Position numbers and translations under genes: made by a program. From the NCBI GenBank assembly GCA_022340305.1, contig JAJDOF010000111.1:1-64000 (forward strand): a stretch of 64,000 nucleotides of DNA. Reading direction: 5' to 3'. This DNA comes from Gammaproteobacteria bacterium (lineage in GTDB: Bacteria > Pseudomonadota > Gammaproteobacteria > GCA-001735895). A model generated the notes under the pieces. That model did no database searches, had not been told where the DNA came from, and worked only from the letters and a program-made list of their open reading frames with translations. Positions 28,450 to 38,746 of this stretch are shown piece by piece; positions within the stretch are counted from its first letter, which is position 1; each line of letters begins with the position of its first letter.

Positions 28450-31146
28450 ATGTTGTCTAAAGTCATAAAATCCGTATTCGGCAGTCGTAACGACCGAATA
28501 ATCAAGCAGCTAAACCAACGTGTTCTCCTGATCAATCAGCTTGAAGCGTCGATGCAGGCGCTTTCCGATGAACAGCTAATACACAAAACTGAAGAATTCA
28601 AGCAGCGTTTCAAGGCAGGTGAGACGCTCGAGCAATTACTCAACGAGGCCTTTGCAGTGTGTCGCGAGGCGGCTGTGCGCACCCTCGAAATGCGTCACTA
28701 CGACGTACAGTTGATCGGTGGCATGATTCTGCACAATAACCAGATTACCGAAATGCGCACCGGTGAGGGTAAGACCCTGGTTGCAACCTTGCCAGCCTAT
28801 CTGAATGCGCTGAGCGGCAAGGGTGTTCATATCGTAACCGTCAACGATTATCTGGCGGAACGCGATGCCGAATGGATGGGGCAGATTTATAAATTCCTCG
28901 GGTTATCGGTTGGTGTTGTGTTGAGCAGTATGGATTATACAACCAAGCGTGAATCGTATAAGACAGACATCACTTACGGTACTAACAACCAGTTTGGCTT
29001 CGACTACATGCACGATAACCTGTGTTTCTCGCTTGATGAGCGTGTTCAGCGTGAGTTGAATTACGCTATCGTCGACGAAGTTGACTCGATCCTGATCGAT
29101 GAGGCACGAACCCCGCTCATTATTTCCGGACAGGCCAGTGACAGTTCCGACCTCTATTCACGGATCAACAGCATTATCCCGCGTCTGAGCCGCGTAACGA
29201 TCGAGGAAGGCCCCGGAGATTACACGGTTGACGAGAAATCCAAGCAGGCATTTCTGACCGAAGCAGGGCATGACAGCGCCGAGCGCCTGATGATCGAGGC
29301 GGGCCTGTTGAACGAGGGGGAAAGCCTCTACGATGCAAGCAATATTGCCCTGGTGCATCACCTGAACGCCGGTCTACGAGCGCATTCGATATATTCGCGT
29401 GATGTCGACTATATCGTCCAGGATGGAGGCATAGTAATCGTCGACGAGTTTACCGGGCGCACCATGCCGGGAAGGCGCTGGTCCGAGGGCCTGCATCAGG
29501 CAATTGAGGCCAAGGAAGGCGTCAACATTCAGCATGAAAACCAGACCATCGCATCGATTACCTTCCAGAACTATTTCAGACTCTACAACGGCTTGGCGGG
29601 CATGACTGGAACGGCCGACACCGAGGCTTTCGAGTTCCAGCAAATCTATGGTCTTGAAGTCGTCGTGGTGCCGACCAATAAAGAGATGATTCGGGAAGAC
29701 TTTGGTGACCTCATCTATCTCACCGTTGGTGAGAAATTCGAATCCATAATCGAAGACATCCATGATTGTGTCAAGCGTGGGCAACCGGTGCTGGTGGGCA
29801 CTACATCGGTCGAAACCTCTGAGTTGCTCTCCGGTATGCTCGATAAGGTCAAGGTTAAGCATCAGATTTTGAATGCCAAACAACACGAGCGTGAAGCGAA
29901 AATTATCGCCGACGCCGGGCTGCCTGGAACCGTGACCATCGCGACTAATATGGCCGGACGCGGTACCGATATTGTGTTGGGTGGTAATCTCGAGGTCGAA
30001 CTGAAGGAGCTGGCGGAAGACCAGCAGACAGAGCGCGAAGAACGGATTAGCGAGTGGCAAAAACGTCATGATGCGGTGATCGCCTCTGGTGGCTTGCATA
30101 TTATCGGAACCGAGCGCCATGAATCACGGCGCATCGACAATCAGCTGCGCGGGCGCTCGGGACGTCAGGGCGATCCAGGATCAACCCGTTTCTATTTGTC
30201 GATGGAAGACAGCCTGATGCGCATCTTTGCATCGGAAAAGGTTGCCGGATTAATGCAGAAGCTGGGTATGGCGGAAGGTGAGGCGATCGAGCATCCCTGG
30301 GTTAGTCGAGCTATCGAAAATGCACAACGCAAGGTCGAAGCGCACAACTTCGACATTCGCAAGCAGCTTTTGCAGTATGACGACGTGGCCAACGATCAAC
30401 GCAAGGTTATTTACCAGCAACGCGACGATCTGCTGCACAGTGAAAGTATTACCGACGCAATCTCCGCAATGCGTAAAGATGTGTTGCATGCGGTATACCG
30501 TGCTCATCTGCCGGTTAATTCTCTGGATGAACAGTGGGATATTAGCGGCCTCGAGCAGACTCTGCTCAATGAGTTTGGTATTGAATTACCGATACGACAA
30601 TGGCTCGACGACGACGAGCAGATTACCGATGAGGATATTTACAAACGTATTCTAGAGCACTTCGAGAGTAGTTATCAGGCCAAGGCTGAAACCCTGGGAG
30701 ACGAATTGCTAGTTCGCCTGGAAAAAGAAATTACCCTGATGATTCTCGATCGCCACTGGAAGGATCACCTGGCCGCAATGGACTACCTGCGACAGGGTAT
30801 CGGGCTGCGCGGATACGCGCAAAAGAATCCGGTCCAGGAATACAAGCGAGAATCCTTTGAAATGTTTACCGCCATGCTTGATGGTATCAATTATGAAGTG
30901 ATACAGGCCCTGACCCGTGTGCAGATCCGCAGTGAAGAGCAGGTAGAAGCCCTCGAACAGCGCCACCAGCCGGATCAGGACATCAAAATGGAACATGCCA
31001 GCGCCTTGAGCCCGCTGGATGCCGGACAATCGCCCGAGGAAGATCCGCAGCAGCCGTTTGTGCGCAAGCAACCCAAGCTCGGCCGTAACGAGCCCTGCTG
31101 GTGTGGTTCCGGTAAGAAATTCAAGCAATGCCACGGTAAACTTTAG
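28450..31146 (+). CDS. secA: Protein translocase ATPase SecA
   Basis: An 898-residue ATP-driven motor that pushes preproteins through SecYEG. Walker A (MRTGEGKT), the [19 protein letters not shown] segment of NBD1, the preprotein-binding domain, and NBD2 motifs ([30 protein letters not shown]) are all in order. The helical scaffold and C-terminal linker end in a zinc-binding tail [16 protein letters not shown], which binds SecB. Length matches E. coli SecA (901 aa). No secM-like arrest peptide is visible in the 102 bp upstream. Confidence 0.98.
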   Translation: MLSKVIKSVFGSRNDRIIKQLNQRVLLINQLEASMQALSDEQLIHKTEEFKQRFKAGETLEQLLNEAFAVCREAAVRTLEMRHYDVQLIGGMILHNNQITEMRTGEGKTLVATLPAYLNALSGKGVHIVTVNDYLAERDAEWMGQIYKFLGLSVGVVLSSMDYTTKRESYKTDITYGTNNQFGFDYMHDNLCFSLDERVQRELNYAIVDEVDSILIDEARTPLIISGQASDSSDLYSRINSIIPRLSRVTIEEGPGDYTVDEKSKQAFLTEAGHDSAERLMIEAGLLNEGESLYDASNIALVHHLNAGLRAHSIYSRDVDYIVQDGGIVIVDEFTGRTMPGRRWSEGLHQAIEAKEGVNIQHENQTIASITFQNYFRLYNGLAGMTGTADTEAFEFQQIYGLEVVVVPTNKEMIREDFGDLIYLTVGEKFESIIEDIHDCVKRGQPVLVGTTSVETSELLSGMLDKVKVKHQILNAKQHEREAKIIADAGLPGTVTIATNMAGRGTDIVLGGNLEVELKELAEDQQTEREERISEWQKRHDAVIASGGLHIIGTERHESRRIDNQLRGRSGRQGDPGSTRFYLSMEDSLMRIFASEKVAGLMQKLGMAEGEAIEHPWVSRAIENAQRKVEAHNFDIRKQLLQYDDVANDQRKVIYQQRDDLLHSESITDAISAMRKDVLHAVYRAHLPVNSLDEQWDISGLEQTLLNEFGIELPIRQWLDDDEQITDEDIYKRILEHFESSYQAKAETLGDELLVRLEKEITLMILDRHWKDHLAAMDYLRQGIGLRGYAQKNPVQEYKRESFEMFTAMLDGINYEVIQALTRVQIRSEEQVEALEQRHQPDQDIKMEHASALSPLDAGQSPEEDPQQPFVRKQPKLGRNEPCWCGSGKKFKQCHGKL

Positions 31147-31157
31147 AGACTCTAACT

Positions 31158-32369
31158 ATGGCCGTAGGACTACGGGCGCCCGCCCGACTATACCCGGTTC
31201 AAGGTTTGCGCCTCGGCGCGCTTCGTTGTGGCATCAAAGCAAACAGGCAGGTCAAGGATCTTGCCCTGGTGGAGATTCAGCCCGGTTCCAGTGTTGCGGC
31301 TGTTTTCACCAGGAGCCATTTTTGCGCGGCCCCGGTCATTCTGTGTAAACAACACCTGGCGCTTCAGCCGTCTGCCCGCTACCTGTTGGTTAATTCCGGT
31401 AATGCGAATGCGGCGACGGGCCAGCAGGGACTCGACAATGCGCGCAGCTGTTGCGCGGCGGTTGCCGCTGCCGGAAATGTCAAAGTCGAAGACGTATTGC
31501 CGTTTTCCACCGGTGTGATTGCCGAGCAGCTGGCTGTGGAACCAATAGTGGGTGCCATCCCCGATCTTGTCGACATGCTCGACCCCGATGGCTGGCTTTC
31601 GACCGCCGAAGCGATCATGACCACCGATACCTTGCCCAAGGCCATCAGCGTGCAACTGAACATTGATGATCGGCCCGTTACCATTACCGGCATTGCCAAA
31701 GGATCGGGGATGATCAAACCGGATATGGCAACGATGTTGTGCTTCGTCGGCACCGACGCCAGAATCGAGCCTCAGGAACTCAGTGAAATGCTCGATCTGT
31801 TGGTGGCAAGCAGCTTTAACTGCATTACTGTGGACGGGGATACCTCAACCAATGATTCTTGTGTGCTGATTGCCACCGGAGCTGCGGACGTAAAGGTCGA
31901 CCGTAATCATCGAGTTTTTTTCGACGCCCTGCAGGAACTGTTTGAAAAGCTGGCTCAGGCCATCATCCGCGATGCGGAGGGCGCAACCAAGTTCGTTACA
32001 GTCAGTATTGAAGGAGCGGTGAGCGTTGCGGACGCCCGTTGTATGGGTTTTACTATCGCCGAGTCGCCCCTGGTCAAGACAGCTTTATTTGCGTCCGATC
32101 CCAACTGGGGACGGTTTATCATGGCGATAGGGCGCTCGCCGGTCGAGTCCATTGACATAGATCGCATCGATTTATATCTCGGAGCGGTGCGCTTGCTGCA
32201 CAACGGATTACCCGACCCGGACTACCGGGAAACGCTCGGGCAGGCCGAGATGTCGCGAGACGAAATTTCGATTAGTGTCAATTTGAATCTGGGTGATGCC
32301 AGTGCGCGCATCTGGACTTCCGATCTTTCCTATGAATATGTCAAGATAAATGCCGAGTACCGAAGCTGA
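31158..32369 (+). CDS. argJ: Glutamate N-acetyltransferase / amino-acid acetyltransferase ArgJ
   Basis: A 403-residue enzyme that transfers acetyl from N-acetylornithine to glutamate (recycling arginine synthesis). The autoprocessing site is in GSGMIKPDMATML, where cleavage before the Thr gives alpha and beta chains. LVNSGNANAATG near the N terminus and the SDPNWGR segment are also typical. It overlaps the mutT start by 20 bp. The position between secA and mutT is as in Pseudomonas. Because argA is also in this window, the organism has both acetylation routes. Confidence 0.95.
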   Translation: MAVGLRAPARLYPVQGLRLGALRCGIKANRQVKDLALVEIQPGSSVAAVFTRSHFCAAPVILCKQHLALQPSARYLLVNSGNANAATGQQGLDNARSCCAAVAAAGNVKVEDVLPFSTGVIAEQLAVEPIVGAIPDLVDMLDPDGWLSTAEAIMTTDTLPKAISVQLNIDDRPVTITGIAKGSGMIKPDMATMLCFVGTDARIEPQELSEMLDLLVASSFNCITVDGDTSTNDSCVLIATGAADVKVDRNHRVFFDALQELFEKLAQAIIRDAEGATKFVTVSIEGAVSVADARCMGFTIAESPLVKTALFASDPNWGRFIMAIGRSPVESIDIDRIDLYLGAVRLLHNGLPDPDYRETLGQAEMSRDEISISVNLNLGDASARIWTSDLSYEYVKINAEYRS

Positions 32370-32835
32370 GTCCCCGGTTATCAATCCGGTCTCGGTCGAC
32401 GAAGATCATATCCATGTTGTCGCGGCCATTATCTGGCAACTGGGTAAGCCGCAATCCAGCCAACGGAAATTTCTGATCGCGCAACGCCAGAAAGGTAAGC
32501 ACCTGGCAGATTACTGGGAGTTTCCGGGCGGTAAGCTGGAGCTCGGGGAATCCCCATGGCAGGCTTTACAGCGTGAGCTCGAAGAAGAAATCGGCATTAT
32601 GCCGACAAAGGCCTCACCCTATTTGCAGGTTTACCATCGCTATCCGCAGCGGAATATTTTACTCGATACCTGGCTGGTCGAAGAATACCGCGGTGAGATA
32701 GTGTCGGGTGAAGGGCAACAACTGCGCTGGATTGAGCTGTCGCAGGTAGATCGATACCGGCTTCCGCCCGCCGATTTGCCGATAATCGAGGCTATAAAGA
32801 ACAGCGAGAAAGCAGGAAGTCGATGTCTTCCTTGA
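32350..32835 (+). CDS. mutT: 8-oxo-dGTP diphosphatase MutT
   Basis: A 161-residue Nudix hydrolase that clears oxidised nucleotides. The Nudix box GGKLELGESPWQALQRELEEEIGI has the full GX5EX7REUXEEXGU pattern. The N-terminal extension (about 20 residues) overlaps argJ, and an alternative downstream start near VVAAIIWQL would remove it; no stronger ATG is visible in between. The 3' end overlaps the convergent zapD by 44 bp. Neighbours secA, argJ and zapD are as expected. Confidence 0.9.
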   Translation: MPSTEAESPVINPVSVDEDHIHVVAAIIWQLGKPQSSQRKFLIAQRQKGKHLADYWEFPGGKLELGESPWQALQRELEEEIGIMPTKASPYLQVYHRYPQRNILLDTWLVEEYRGEIVSGEGQQLRWIELSQVDRYRLPPADLPIIEAIKNSEKAGSRCLP

Positions 32836-33565
32836 CTTGCGTGGGCGGTGTATCGCCCGAGTTTACGCGCATGAATCTTACCGAATAGCGATGCTTGCCC
32901 GCGCTGATTTCCGGATACATCCCGGCATCTGCGCTGACGCTGATGCGCATCAACTGGGTCGATTGCTTGGGATCCAGTGGCTGTTGATAAAACCCCTTTT
33001 CAGCCACTACCGAACGAGCGGTGGCACTATCGCGCAGCGTCTTCAAAATGAGTTCGATGACTTGGTCGAGTTCCAGGTAAGGTGTAGCCCAGTTACGCAG
33101 GTCGGCAGTGCGCCGCTCGTGTGATTGATTGAGCCAGTAGCGCAGTTGCGGCAAATCAAAATCACAGGAGCCCCCGGGGATCGTAGTGCGCTGTTTGATG
33201 CTGAGCAAAAAGTCGTTACGTTTAAGATGTTCACCCATTTTGCCATCCAGCTTATGCAGGCGATCCAGGGAGTGTTCTTGTTTGCTTAATATGAGGTCGA
33301 GCTTGGAGTGATCCACGCCCTCGTGCTGCGACAGCGCCCTGAGCGCGGCATGCTGGCGATCGAGCTCCTTCATCAGCTCCTGTTTCAAATCGCCCCTTTC
33401 GAGTAGCGATGTGAGTTCGAGTATCGTCAGCAGGGCGCTATACGCACTCCAGTCCCCCTTGAGCACTTCGAAATAGGCATAGCGCTTCATCAGCGTCTCT
33501 ACCCGCAGGCAGATGCGTATACGTTCGTTGAGCGGCTGCTCGAATATTTGATATTTAACTGACAT
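32792..33565 (-). CDS. zapD: Cell division protein ZapD
   Basis: A protein of about 257 residues that bundles FtsZ protofilaments at the division ring. The start MSVKYQIFEQPLNERIRICLRVE is the family N terminus; an upstream ATG at 33619 would add 18 atypical residues. The centre has GGSCDFDLPQLRYWLN and the C terminus RYSVRFMRV, both usual in ZapD. It is the first of the minus-strand genes that meet the secA operon, overlapping mutT by 44 bp. coaE lies upstream on the same strand. Confidence 0.94.
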   Translation of the reverse strand: MSVKYQIFEQPLNERIRICLRVETLMKRYAYFEVLKGDWSAYSALLTILELTSLLERGDLKQELMKELDRQHAALRALSQHEGVDHSKLDLILSKQEHSLDRLHKLDGKMGEHLKRNDFLLSIKQRTTIPGGSCDFDLPQLRYWLNQSHERRTADLRNWATPYLELDQVIELILKTLRDSATARSVVAEKGFYQQPLDPKQSTQLMRISVSADAGMYPEISAGKHRYSVRFMRVNSGDTPPTQVKEDIDFLLSRCSL

Positions 33566-33649
33566 TACCCGTGATGCGTTGCAAAGCGTGTAAAGTATAG
33601 CCGAAAAAGTGCAATCCATGTCGATGCTGGTAACAGGGTGTATCAGCCG

Positions 33650-34258
33650 TCATCGACTATCCGCAAGCTGAGTATAGAAATGATGCAATGCAGCTACCTG
33701 GGTTACCAAATCAGCGCCATCTTCACGATTTTTGATAATATCATGGGCGCGCGTAAGCCGCTCTGCATTACTCAATTGTTGCGCCAGCATGCTGTTTGCC
33801 AGCTTATCGTCAATGTCGTCACGCTTCATTAAACGCTGAATCTGTTGCTCTGCCGGGCAATCGACCACCAGAATGCGATCGACCAGCGACTGGAAATTGG
33901 TTTCGAACAGTAGCGGCACCACTACCAGCACGTAACTCGCGCGCGAATGTTCGATTATGGCATCGTGACTGCGCTGAAAAATGAGTGGGTGCAACATGGT
34001 TTCCAGCCAGGACTTCTGCTGTGGGTCGGAAAATATGATTTTGCGCAGCGACGCGCGATTTATGTCGCCGTTGGCGAACAGAATCTGGTTGCCAAAGTGA
34101 GCGCATACCTGGTGGTAGGCCTGTTCACCCCGCAACAGCAGATCGCGGCTGATGACATCGGTATCGATAATCGGTACACCAAGCTCCGCGAACAGATTAC
34201 TGATGGTAGTTTTTCCCGAAGCAATGCCCCCGGTCAGCCCGACAGAAAACATAGTCAT
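33650..34258 (-). CDS. coaE: Dephospho-CoA kinase CoaE
   Basis: A 202-residue P-loop kinase for the last step of coenzyme A synthesis. The P-loop GLTGGIASGKTT starts at about residue 7. IDTDVISRDLL and the LID-region sequence LMKRDDIDDKLANSML are recognisable. Length matches E. coli CoaE (206 aa). It is 7 bp downstream of pilD and 84 bp upstream of zapD, the standard pilBCD-coaE-zapD arrangement. Confidence 0.95.
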   Translation of the reverse strand: MTMFSVGLTGGIASGKTTISNLFAELGVPIIDTDVISRDLLLRGEQAYHQVCAHFGNQILFANGDINRASLRKIIFSDPQQKSWLETMLHPLIFQRSHDAIIEHSRASYVLVVVPLLFETNFQSLVDRILVVDCPAEQQIQRLMKRDDIDDKLANSMLAQQLSNAERLTRAHDIIKNREDGADLVTQVAALHHFYTQLADSR

Positions 34259-34265
34259 ACAGCCT

Positions 34266-35141
34266 CTAGAATTGCAGCAGGTTGCCGTAAAAACGCATCA
34301 GTGGGTCACCCCAGAGCAGCGTTATCCAGCCAGCCGCCGCGAGATAGGGGCCAAAAGGAATTTGCGTGTCGCGCCCGGTCTTCTTCAATAAAATCATGCT
34401 GATGCCGACAATTGCACCAACCAGTGAGGACGTCAGTATCACTACAAACAATGGCTGCCACCCCAGCCAGGCGCCAAGCATGGCCAGTAGTTTGAAATCA
34501 CCGTAGCCCATGCCTTCCTTGCCGGTGAACAGTTTGAACAAAATAAACACCGTCCACAGGCTCATGTAGCCAAGCATGACACCCAGCACGCTGTCCTGCA
34601 GGCTCACAAAGACATCGAACAGTGAAAGTAGTATGCCAAGCCATAGTAGTGGCAGCGTAATATTGTCGGGCAATAGCTTGTGACCGATATCGATGCCGCT
34701 TGCCGCGATCAGGCACCAGGACAGCAACAGCGCCGCGATGGCCTGCAGACCGACGCCAAAATGCCAGCCGATAATTACCGAGACGATGGCGGTGAAGAGT
34801 TCGACCAGGGGATATTGGGGAGAGATAGCTGTCTTGCAGGAAGCACATTTGCCTCCCAGAACGAGGTAACTGATGATTGGGATATTTTCCAGTACGCCAA
34901 TCTGATGCCCACAGTGACCACAGCGGGAGCGGGGCACGGAGAGATTGAAGCGCTCGTCGTCAGCAACAGCGGGTTGCTCGAGAAACTCCAGACAGTCGTT
35001 TCTCCATTCGCGTTGCATCATCACCGGAAGGCGATAGATCACCACGTTCAGAAAGCTGCCAATAAGCGCGCCCAATACGAACAGTGTACCGAGGTAGAGA
35101 GCGGGGTACAGCTCAAACGGATAAATAAACTGGTCTAGCAA
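34266..35141 (-). CDS. pilD: Type IV prepilin peptidase / N-methyltransferase PilD
   Basis: A 291-residue inner-membrane aspartyl protease that cleaves the leader of prepilins and methylates the new N-terminal Phe. The cytoplasmic N-terminal domain has the two zinc CxxC pairs (RCGHCG and KCASCK). The catalytic aspartates are in GIDIGHKLLPD and GYGDFKLLAMLGAWLGW. About eight hydrophobic segments are visible. It should process both pilins in this window (GF cleavage sites). The gene order pilB-pilC-pilD-coaE is conserved. Confidence 0.95.
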   Translation of the reverse strand: MLDQFIYPFELYPALYLGTLFVLGALIGSFLNVVIYRLPVMMQREWRNDCLEFLEQPAVADDERFNLSVPRSRCGHCGHQIGVLENIPIISYLVLGGKCASCKTAISPQYPLVELFTAIVSVIIGWHFGVGLQAIAALLLSWCLIAASGIDIGHKLLPDNITLPLLWLGILLSLFDVFVSLQDSVLGVMLGYMSLWTVFILFKLFTGKEGMGYGDFKLLAMLGAWLGWQPLFVVILTSSLVGAIVGISMILLKKTGRDTQIPFGPYLAAAGWITLLWGDPLMRFYGNLLQF

Positions 35142-35149
35142 CAGTGGTC

Positions 35150-36373
35150 CTAGACTACCGCACCCAGCTTGAAAATCGGCAGGTACATTGCAATGATCAG
35201 GCCACCGACCAGCACACCCAGCACTGACATGATTAGCGGTTCGAGTAACGAGGTTAACGCATCAACGGCATTATCGACCTCGTTTTCGTAAAAATCTGCG
35301 ACCTTGGCCAGCATGCCGTCGAGGGAACCGGCTTCCTCACCTATCGATACCATTTGGATTGCCATGTTTGGAAACAACCCGGTATTGCGCATCGAGGTTT
35401 GCAGCTGGGTACCCTGTGAGACCTCATCTCTGATTTTCAGACTGGCATCGTGGTAGACAATATTACCGGTAGCCCCGGCGACCGAATCCATCGCCTCGAC
35501 CAGTGGAACACCCGCCGCAGACATGGTTTCAAGGGTGCGGGAAAACCTTGCGATCGCTGACTTGGTGGTGATTTCACCGATAACGGGCGCCTTGAGCATA
35601 AATCGATCAACCGCCTCCTGCAATTTGGGTGATGTCTTCTTGATCCTGAGGAACATGTAGACAGCACCACCGATACCGCCTGCAATCATGTACCACCATT
35701 TTTGCATGAATTCGGACAGGCGGATGACAAAAACCGTCAGGGCAGGCAGGTCAGCGCCAAAGGAGTCAAACAATTCTTCGAATTGCGGTACCACGAAGAC
35801 CAGCAGTATAAGTGTGACGACAAACGCAACACACAATACCGCGATCGGATAAAACAGTGCTTTTTTAACCTTGGCTTTTAAGGCTTCAGTCTTTTCCTTG
35901 TAAGTTGCCAGCTTGTCGAGCATGGTTTCGAGCGCACCCGACTGTTCACCAGCATTGACCAGGTTGATAAACAGTGGATCGAAATAAAGTGGATACTTGG
36001 ACAGGGCCTCGGCCAGCGAGACGCCTCCTTCAACCTCGGTCTTAATGCCCAGGATGAGTTTTTGCATCATCGGCTTGTCGTTGCCCTGGCCGATTATTTC
36101 GAAAGATTGGACCAGCGGCACGCCCGCTTGCATCATGGTTGCGATCTGGCGCGCAAAAATAGCAATGTCTGCGGCATCCGGTTTCTTGGCGCCGCCAAAC
36201 AGGTCTTTCGGCTTTTTCTTGACCTTGATCGGGTTGATACCCTGTTTGCGCAGTTCGTTTTTTGCCAGCGTATCGCTGAGCGCAAAAATTGCACCCTTTA
36301 CCTTGGCACCTCCGCGGTTGGTACCCTCGTAGTTGAACTCGACTTTCTCGGCTGTCGCCGTTTTTGATGCCAT
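35150..36373 (-). CDS. pilC: Type IV pilus inner-membrane platform protein PilC
   Basis: A 407-residue polytopic membrane protein that links the PilB and PilT motors to pilin assembly. Two GspF/PilC-like repeats are present (about 70-200 and 275-400) with the motif FARQIATMMQAGVPLVQSF in the first and FSRTLETMSAAGVPLVEAM in the second. Each is followed by membrane helices; the last ends IAMYLPIFKLGAVV. Length matches P. aeruginosa PilC (406 aa). It is 3 bp from pilB. Confidence 0.96.
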   Translation of the reverse strand: MASKTATAEKVEFNYEGTNRGGAKVKGAIFALSDTLAKNELRKQGINPIKVKKKPKDLFGGAKKPDAADIAIFARQIATMMQAGVPLVQSFEIIGQGNDKPMMQKLILGIKTEVEGGVSLAEALSKYPLYFDPLFINLVNAGEQSGALETMLDKLATYKEKTEALKAKVKKALFYPIAVLCVAFVVTLILLVFVVPQFEELFDSFGADLPALTVFVIRLSEFMQKWWYMIAGGIGGAVYMFLRIKKTSPKLQEAVDRFMLKAPVIGEITTKSAIARFSRTLETMSAAGVPLVEAMDSVAGATGNIVYHDASLKIRDEVSQGTQLQTSMRNTGLFPNMAIQMVSIGEEAGSLDGMLAKVADFYENEVDNAVDALTSLLEPLIMSVLGVLVGGLIIAMYLPIFKLGAVV

Positions 36374-36376
36374 GGT

Positions 36377-38086
36377 TTAGTCCTTGGTAACCCGGTTTGC
36401 TTCTTCAAGACTGATCAGTCCCTGCATGATCTTCTTTAACGCAGAGCGACGCAGATCGTCTACCCCTTCTTTACGCGCCTGATCGGCAAGGTCCAGCGAA
36501 TTGGCGCCACCCATGATCAGGCGTCCCATCTCTTCCGAAATTGTCATGACCTGATAGATCCCGACCCGGCCCTTGTAGCCGCCGACGCACTTGTCACAAC
36601 CCACCGCCCTGTAGATCTTGAAGTTTTCCTGCCCCAGGTCCTCGCGGGTAAATCCTTCACCCAGTAAGACATCTTCGGGCAGGTCATCCATGGTTTTGCA
36701 CTCGCCACAAAGACGCCGGCCGAGACGTTGAGCGATGATCAAGGTTACCGAGGTGGCGATATTGAAAGCCGGCACACCCATGTTCATCAGGCGCGTCAGG
36801 GTTTGTGGCGCATCGTTGGTGTGTAGCGTGGACAAAACCAGGTGGCCGGTTTGTGCCGCCTTGATTGCGATACTGGCGGTTTCGAGATCACGAATCTCAC
36901 CCACCATAATGACGTCGGGATCCTGTCGCAGGAAGGCCTTCAGAGCCTCCGCAAAAGTGAGTCCGACCTTATCGTTGACGTTGACCTGGTTAATCCCTTC
37001 TAGGTTTATTTCCGCGGGATCCTCGGCAGTTGAAATGTTAGTTTCCGGGATGTTCAAAATATTAAGGCCGGTGTATAGCGATACTGTCTTACCGCTACCC
37101 GTTGGCCCGGTAACCAGGATCATGCCGTAGGGATTCGCCAGGGCCTTCATGTACAGTTCTTTCTGCTCTGGCTCATAGCCCAGCGCGTCGATACCCAGTT
37201 TGGCGCTTGACGGATCAAGAATACGCAGCACTACCTTTTCACCGAACAGGGTCGGGCAGGTATTGACACGAAAATCGATGGCGCGTTTCTTCGACAGCTT
37301 GAGTTTGATGCGGCCGTCCTGGGGAACACGACGTTCGGATATGTCCATGCGTGACATGACCTTGACGCGCGCGGTCAGTTTGGCGGCGATCGATATCGGC
37401 GGCGACGCGACTTCGGCGAGTATGCCGTCCACCCGGTAGCGCACGCGGTAACGTTTTTCATAAGGCTCGAAGTGAATATCCGATGCGCCCTTGTTGATTG
37501 CATCGAGCAGAATCTTGTTGACGTATTTGACGACCGGCGCATCTTCGGCATCGGCTGCTGTTGGCCCGGCCTGTTCTTCTTCGTCGCCGCCGATCTCGAG
37601 ATCTTCGAGATCGTCGTCGAGCATGTCGTCCATGCCGGTATCCATGGCGGCTGAAGCTTTCTCGATAAATTCGGCCAGCTGATCTTCCTGCACCAGAATT
37701 GCTTCAGTCGACAGGCCGGTGGCGAATTTGAATTCGTCGAGCGCCTGGGTGTTGGTTGGACTCGAAATCGCGATGAATAGCTTGGTACCACGCTTGAACA
37801 GGGGTATCGCGTTGAGTTTGGCGATCAATTTTTCCGGCACTAGCGCAAAGGCCGCCAATTCGGTATCCATAACCGTGAGATCGAATACCGGCAAGCCGAA
37901 TTCCTGCGACGAGAACATCGCGATGATCTTGGAAGGAACGATATTGTTTTTAACCAGGTAACTGGTCAGCGGAATCCGTTCCTTGTTCGCGCTTTCGACT
38001 GCTTTCACTGCAGTAGCCTCATCCATGAGATTATCTATCACAAGCTTACGGGCTATTCCCGTTAGATTCATATTGGTAGCAGCCAT
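36377..38086 (-). CDS. pilB: Type IV pilus assembly ATPase PilB
   Basis: A 569-residue hexameric ATPase that drives pilus extension. The N-terminal GspE-type domain covers about 1-150, and an acidic linker (DDMLDDDLEDLEIGGDEEEQ) lies near 155-175. The core has Walker A GPTGSGKTVSLYTG, Asp box, Walker B VIMVGEIRD and His box. A tetracysteine zinc motif is present (CGEC and CDKC). Length matches P. aeruginosa PilB (566 aa). It is the first gene of the pilBCD operon. The usual adjacent pilA is about 6-7 kb away, beyond the accessory block. Confidence 0.96.
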   Translation of the reverse strand: MAATNMNLTGIARKLVIDNLMDEATAVKAVESANKERIPLTSYLVKNNIVPSKIIAMFSSQEFGLPVFDLTVMDTELAAFALVPEKLIAKLNAIPLFKRGTKLFIAISSPTNTQALDEFKFATGLSTEAILVQEDQLAEFIEKASAAMDTGMDDMLDDDLEDLEIGGDEEEQAGPTAADAEDAPVVKYVNKILLDAINKGASDIHFEPYEKRYRVRYRVDGILAEVASPPISIAAKLTARVKVMSRMDISERRVPQDGRIKLKLSKKRAIDFRVNTCPTLFGEKVVLRILDPSSAKLGIDALGYEPEQKELYMKALANPYGMILVTGPTGSGKTVSLYTGLNILNIPETNISTAEDPAEINLEGINQVNVNDKVGLTFAEALKAFLRQDPDVIMVGEIRDLETASIAIKAAQTGHLVLSTLHTNDAPQTLTRLMNMGVPAFNIATSVTLIIAQRLGRRLCGECKTMDDLPEDVLLGEGFTREDLGQENFKIYRAVGCDKCVGGYKGRVGIYQVMTISEEMGRLIMGGANSLDLADQARKEGVDDLRRSALKKIMQGLISLEEANRVTKD

Positions 38087-38274
38087 AACGTCGGTTTAGG
38101 TTTGTCTCTTCTGGATTGTTTCCCCAACTGACAAGTATATTATAGTTTGCCGGGATTGTTGAGAAAACTGCAATTTATTTGAATAGCCCTGGTGTGAATT
38201 TTCGGTGATATCGGCCAGCGAGTAACCACAAAAAAACAACTGCTTAGGGCTATCTGTTAAATTAGATTATCAGT

Positions 38275-38539
38275 ATTTTGCGAGGTCGTGCGGCCGGCTT
38301 CTTCGCGTCTGTGAACAACGCCTGTGGCGCGCTCCTGGAGGGCTCCACGCAATCAGGTACCGCTGCATTTGATCGAACGTCCCGCGGTGGTACAGCCGTT
38401 ACCCGACAGGGTCCATTTCAGGGACTTACCGGTCAGGGCCTGGGCCATGAATATGATCAGTGGATTATTCGCGCTGTCCACGCCGCTAGAGGTTATTGTT
38501 ACCACTCCATTGCCCGATGTGGTGATGCGACTGGCATAG
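38275..38539. repeat. Direct repeat copy 1 (pilin 3' end and flank)
   Basis: This stretch matches 44372-44636 in the same orientation with constant offset 6097. There are about 15 mismatches over about 265 bp by eye (roughly 94% identity) before a 1-nt indel ends the gapless match. It covers the last part of a pilin gene plus about 78 bp after the stop codon. Together the two copies flank the glycosylation genes. Confidence 0.9.
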
Positions 38540-38640
38540 TTATTGCTTCGGCATCGGCTGGTACCCCGTTGTCGAAGTCCCGGGTTCCCCTGACCCGGTT
38601 CCATGGTGTGTTCATAGCAAATAGCAAGCATCGTGCCTTT
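38353..38640 (-). pseudogene. 5'-truncated, frameshifted pilin remnant
   Basis: The C-terminal half of a type IV pilin ends NNPLIIFMAQALTGK and then [18 protein letters not shown], nearly the same as the intact pilin at 44450-44890. A 1-nt indel near 38540 breaks the frame relative to that gene, and similarity fades above about 38640. There is no leader peptide, FTLIE segment or hydrophobic N-terminal helix, so it cannot yield a pilin by itself. An IS91-type fragment begins about 110 bp beyond. It may be a silent donor copy or a simple relic. Confidence 0.82.
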
Positions 38641-38746
38641 ATCCCCGGTGGGCACTGAAAATATCGGAAAAGCGCGGCAAAGGTAACAAGCGCCAGTAAA
38701 GCAGTAAAAATAGATGACATTACACTCGCGAAATGTCTCACCACGA

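Noticed and set aside
29374-30120. 248-codon minus-strand frame inside secA
   Set aside because: Shadow of secA with no domain features.
31140-31156. Short palindrome at the secA stop (TTAGAGACTCTAA)
   Set aside because: Only 6 bp per arm around one base, no T-run; too weak to be a terminator or operator claim.
38278-38658. Long plus-strand frame seen in both direct-repeat copies (also 44375-44734)
   Set aside because: It is the antisense of pilin coding sequence; conservation reflects DNA duplication, not a protein.
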